Both the position numbers and the translations under genes were made by a program. From Ashinkailepas kermadecensis (Eukaryota > Arthropoda > Thecostraca > Neolepadidae), in the NCBI GenBank assembly GCA_034440615.1, contig JAOTOM010002311.1, forward strand, positions 10,001-74,000: 64,000 nucleotides of DNA, given 5' to 3'. Under the pieces are notes generated by a model. The model was given only the letters and a program-made list of their open reading frames with translations. It was not told where the DNA came from and ran no database searches. Shown here piece by piece: positions 63,360 to 64,000 of this stretch (position 1 is its first letter; every line of letters begins with the position of its first letter).

Positions 63360-64000
63360 GTACTTGAAAATCACGACATGGGCCCAAAAAGATCCGGCCG
63401 GGGCCCCTGAAAACCTCGCTGAGCCTATGGGTACCAAAAATTCACGCCCGGATCATGAAAATCACGCTAGGGGCACGATAAGTCGTACCGTTCCCCAACA
63501 GTATCATTTGGACACAAATGAAGCCGGGGCAACGAAAAACAATCCGGACATGGATAATCACTCTTGGGCCCCAACAATGACACCAAAAGCATCCAAAACG
63601 TATTGGACACCCACAAAGTGTCGAGGTCGCTAAAACTCGCGCTAGGGATCCAAGCAAATGACGTCGGGACACAAAAGATTACATTGGACTAAAAAAGTCG
63701 CGTCGCAGCCTTCGAAAATCTCACTGGGGACCAAAAAAGTCGCGCCTGGACCCCAAAGGTTGCTGCTGCCCGAAAAATCAATTATCAACCGGAATGTCAC
63801 TCTGCGCCCAAAAAAATCCGGTCAAAGTCCCCGCAAAATCCGTTGGGCACTGGAATAAAACGTGTCAGGGCACCGAAAAAAATCGCACCTGGAGACCGAA
63901 GAATCGTACCAGGACCCAAAAATATCACATAAGGACCTATAGAAAAAATAGAACTCCTTCGGTGGCCGCAGTGACATATCAAAGGGGCAAATGGCCCCTC
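63360..64000. repeat. Decayed ~33-bp repeats with ACCAAAAA motifs
   Basis: Units resembling GGACCAAAAAAGTCGCGCCT, strongly diverged, continue to the right edge. Related units occur at 6,990-7,150. Confidence 0.55.

Overview
The window is non-bacterial, repeat-dominated DNA from an invertebrate animal nuclear genome. I infer this from spliced gene structure, CR1-like and I-group non-LTR retrotransposons, an LTR retrotransposon remnant, a tRNA-derived SINE, a hammerhead-like motif of the kind carried by Penelope-like elements, and very many minisatellites. The sequence does not identify the species; an arthropod or lophotrochozoan would fit, but I cannot choose. No prokaryotic operon, CRISPR array, rRNA or intact standalone tRNA gene was seen. 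Most long open frames are artefacts of tandem repeats whose unit contains no stop codon.

The main architecture is a large segmental duplication. Copy A (about 12,081-28,890) and copy B (about 33,873-52,345) align by eye over most of their length, and a third copy enters at the left edge (1 to about 6,010, matching A from about 22,430). Each copy carries, in the same order, a block without recognisable genes, a methyltransferase gene of the METTL24-like type on the minus strand, and upstream of that gene a fixed series of minisatellites (53 bp, ATCAC pentamer, 21 bp, hairpin repeats, 49 bp, 29 bp, CGG, 44 bp, 48 bp). The hairpin repeats are documented in A and B only. The third copy is cut before its methyltransferase, which should lie just left of the window. 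Because the copies were once the same sequence, each serves as the empty-site control for insertions in the other: an internally deleted LTR element (14,202-16,747) is only in A, and a nearly complete 6.4 kb I-group LINE (35,653-42,076) is only in B.

Region by region: 1-6,010 copy 1, with a CR1-like LINE that was itself split by a solo LTR; 6,010-12,080 degenerate repeats, a MITE-like element, a 29-bp satellite, a LINE tail remnant and a second CR1-like LINE ending in a 166-bp tandem array; 12,081-28,890 copy A; 28,890-33,872 an 85-bp satellite with an internal palindrome, microsatellites, a hammerhead-like motif and a broken ketosynthase (fatty-acid synthase type) exon; 33,873-53,785 copy B, ending in a 33-copy expansion of a 44-bp repeat that has only one or two copies in the sister blocks; 54,555-59,275 a second I-group LINE containing a SINE with perfect target duplications; 59,341-64,000 36-bp, 12-bp and 23-bp arrays plus decayed repeats.

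The only plausible protein-coding genes are the two methyltransferase copies. They differ at about 29 of 228 residues in the main exon. Copy A has lost a conserved acidic residue; copy B has lost a canonical polyadenylation signal. All other proteins here are broken transposon or gene fragments. I did not find a convincing new molecular system. The most unusual feature is the conserved minisatellite cassette with strongly copy-specific array lengths.
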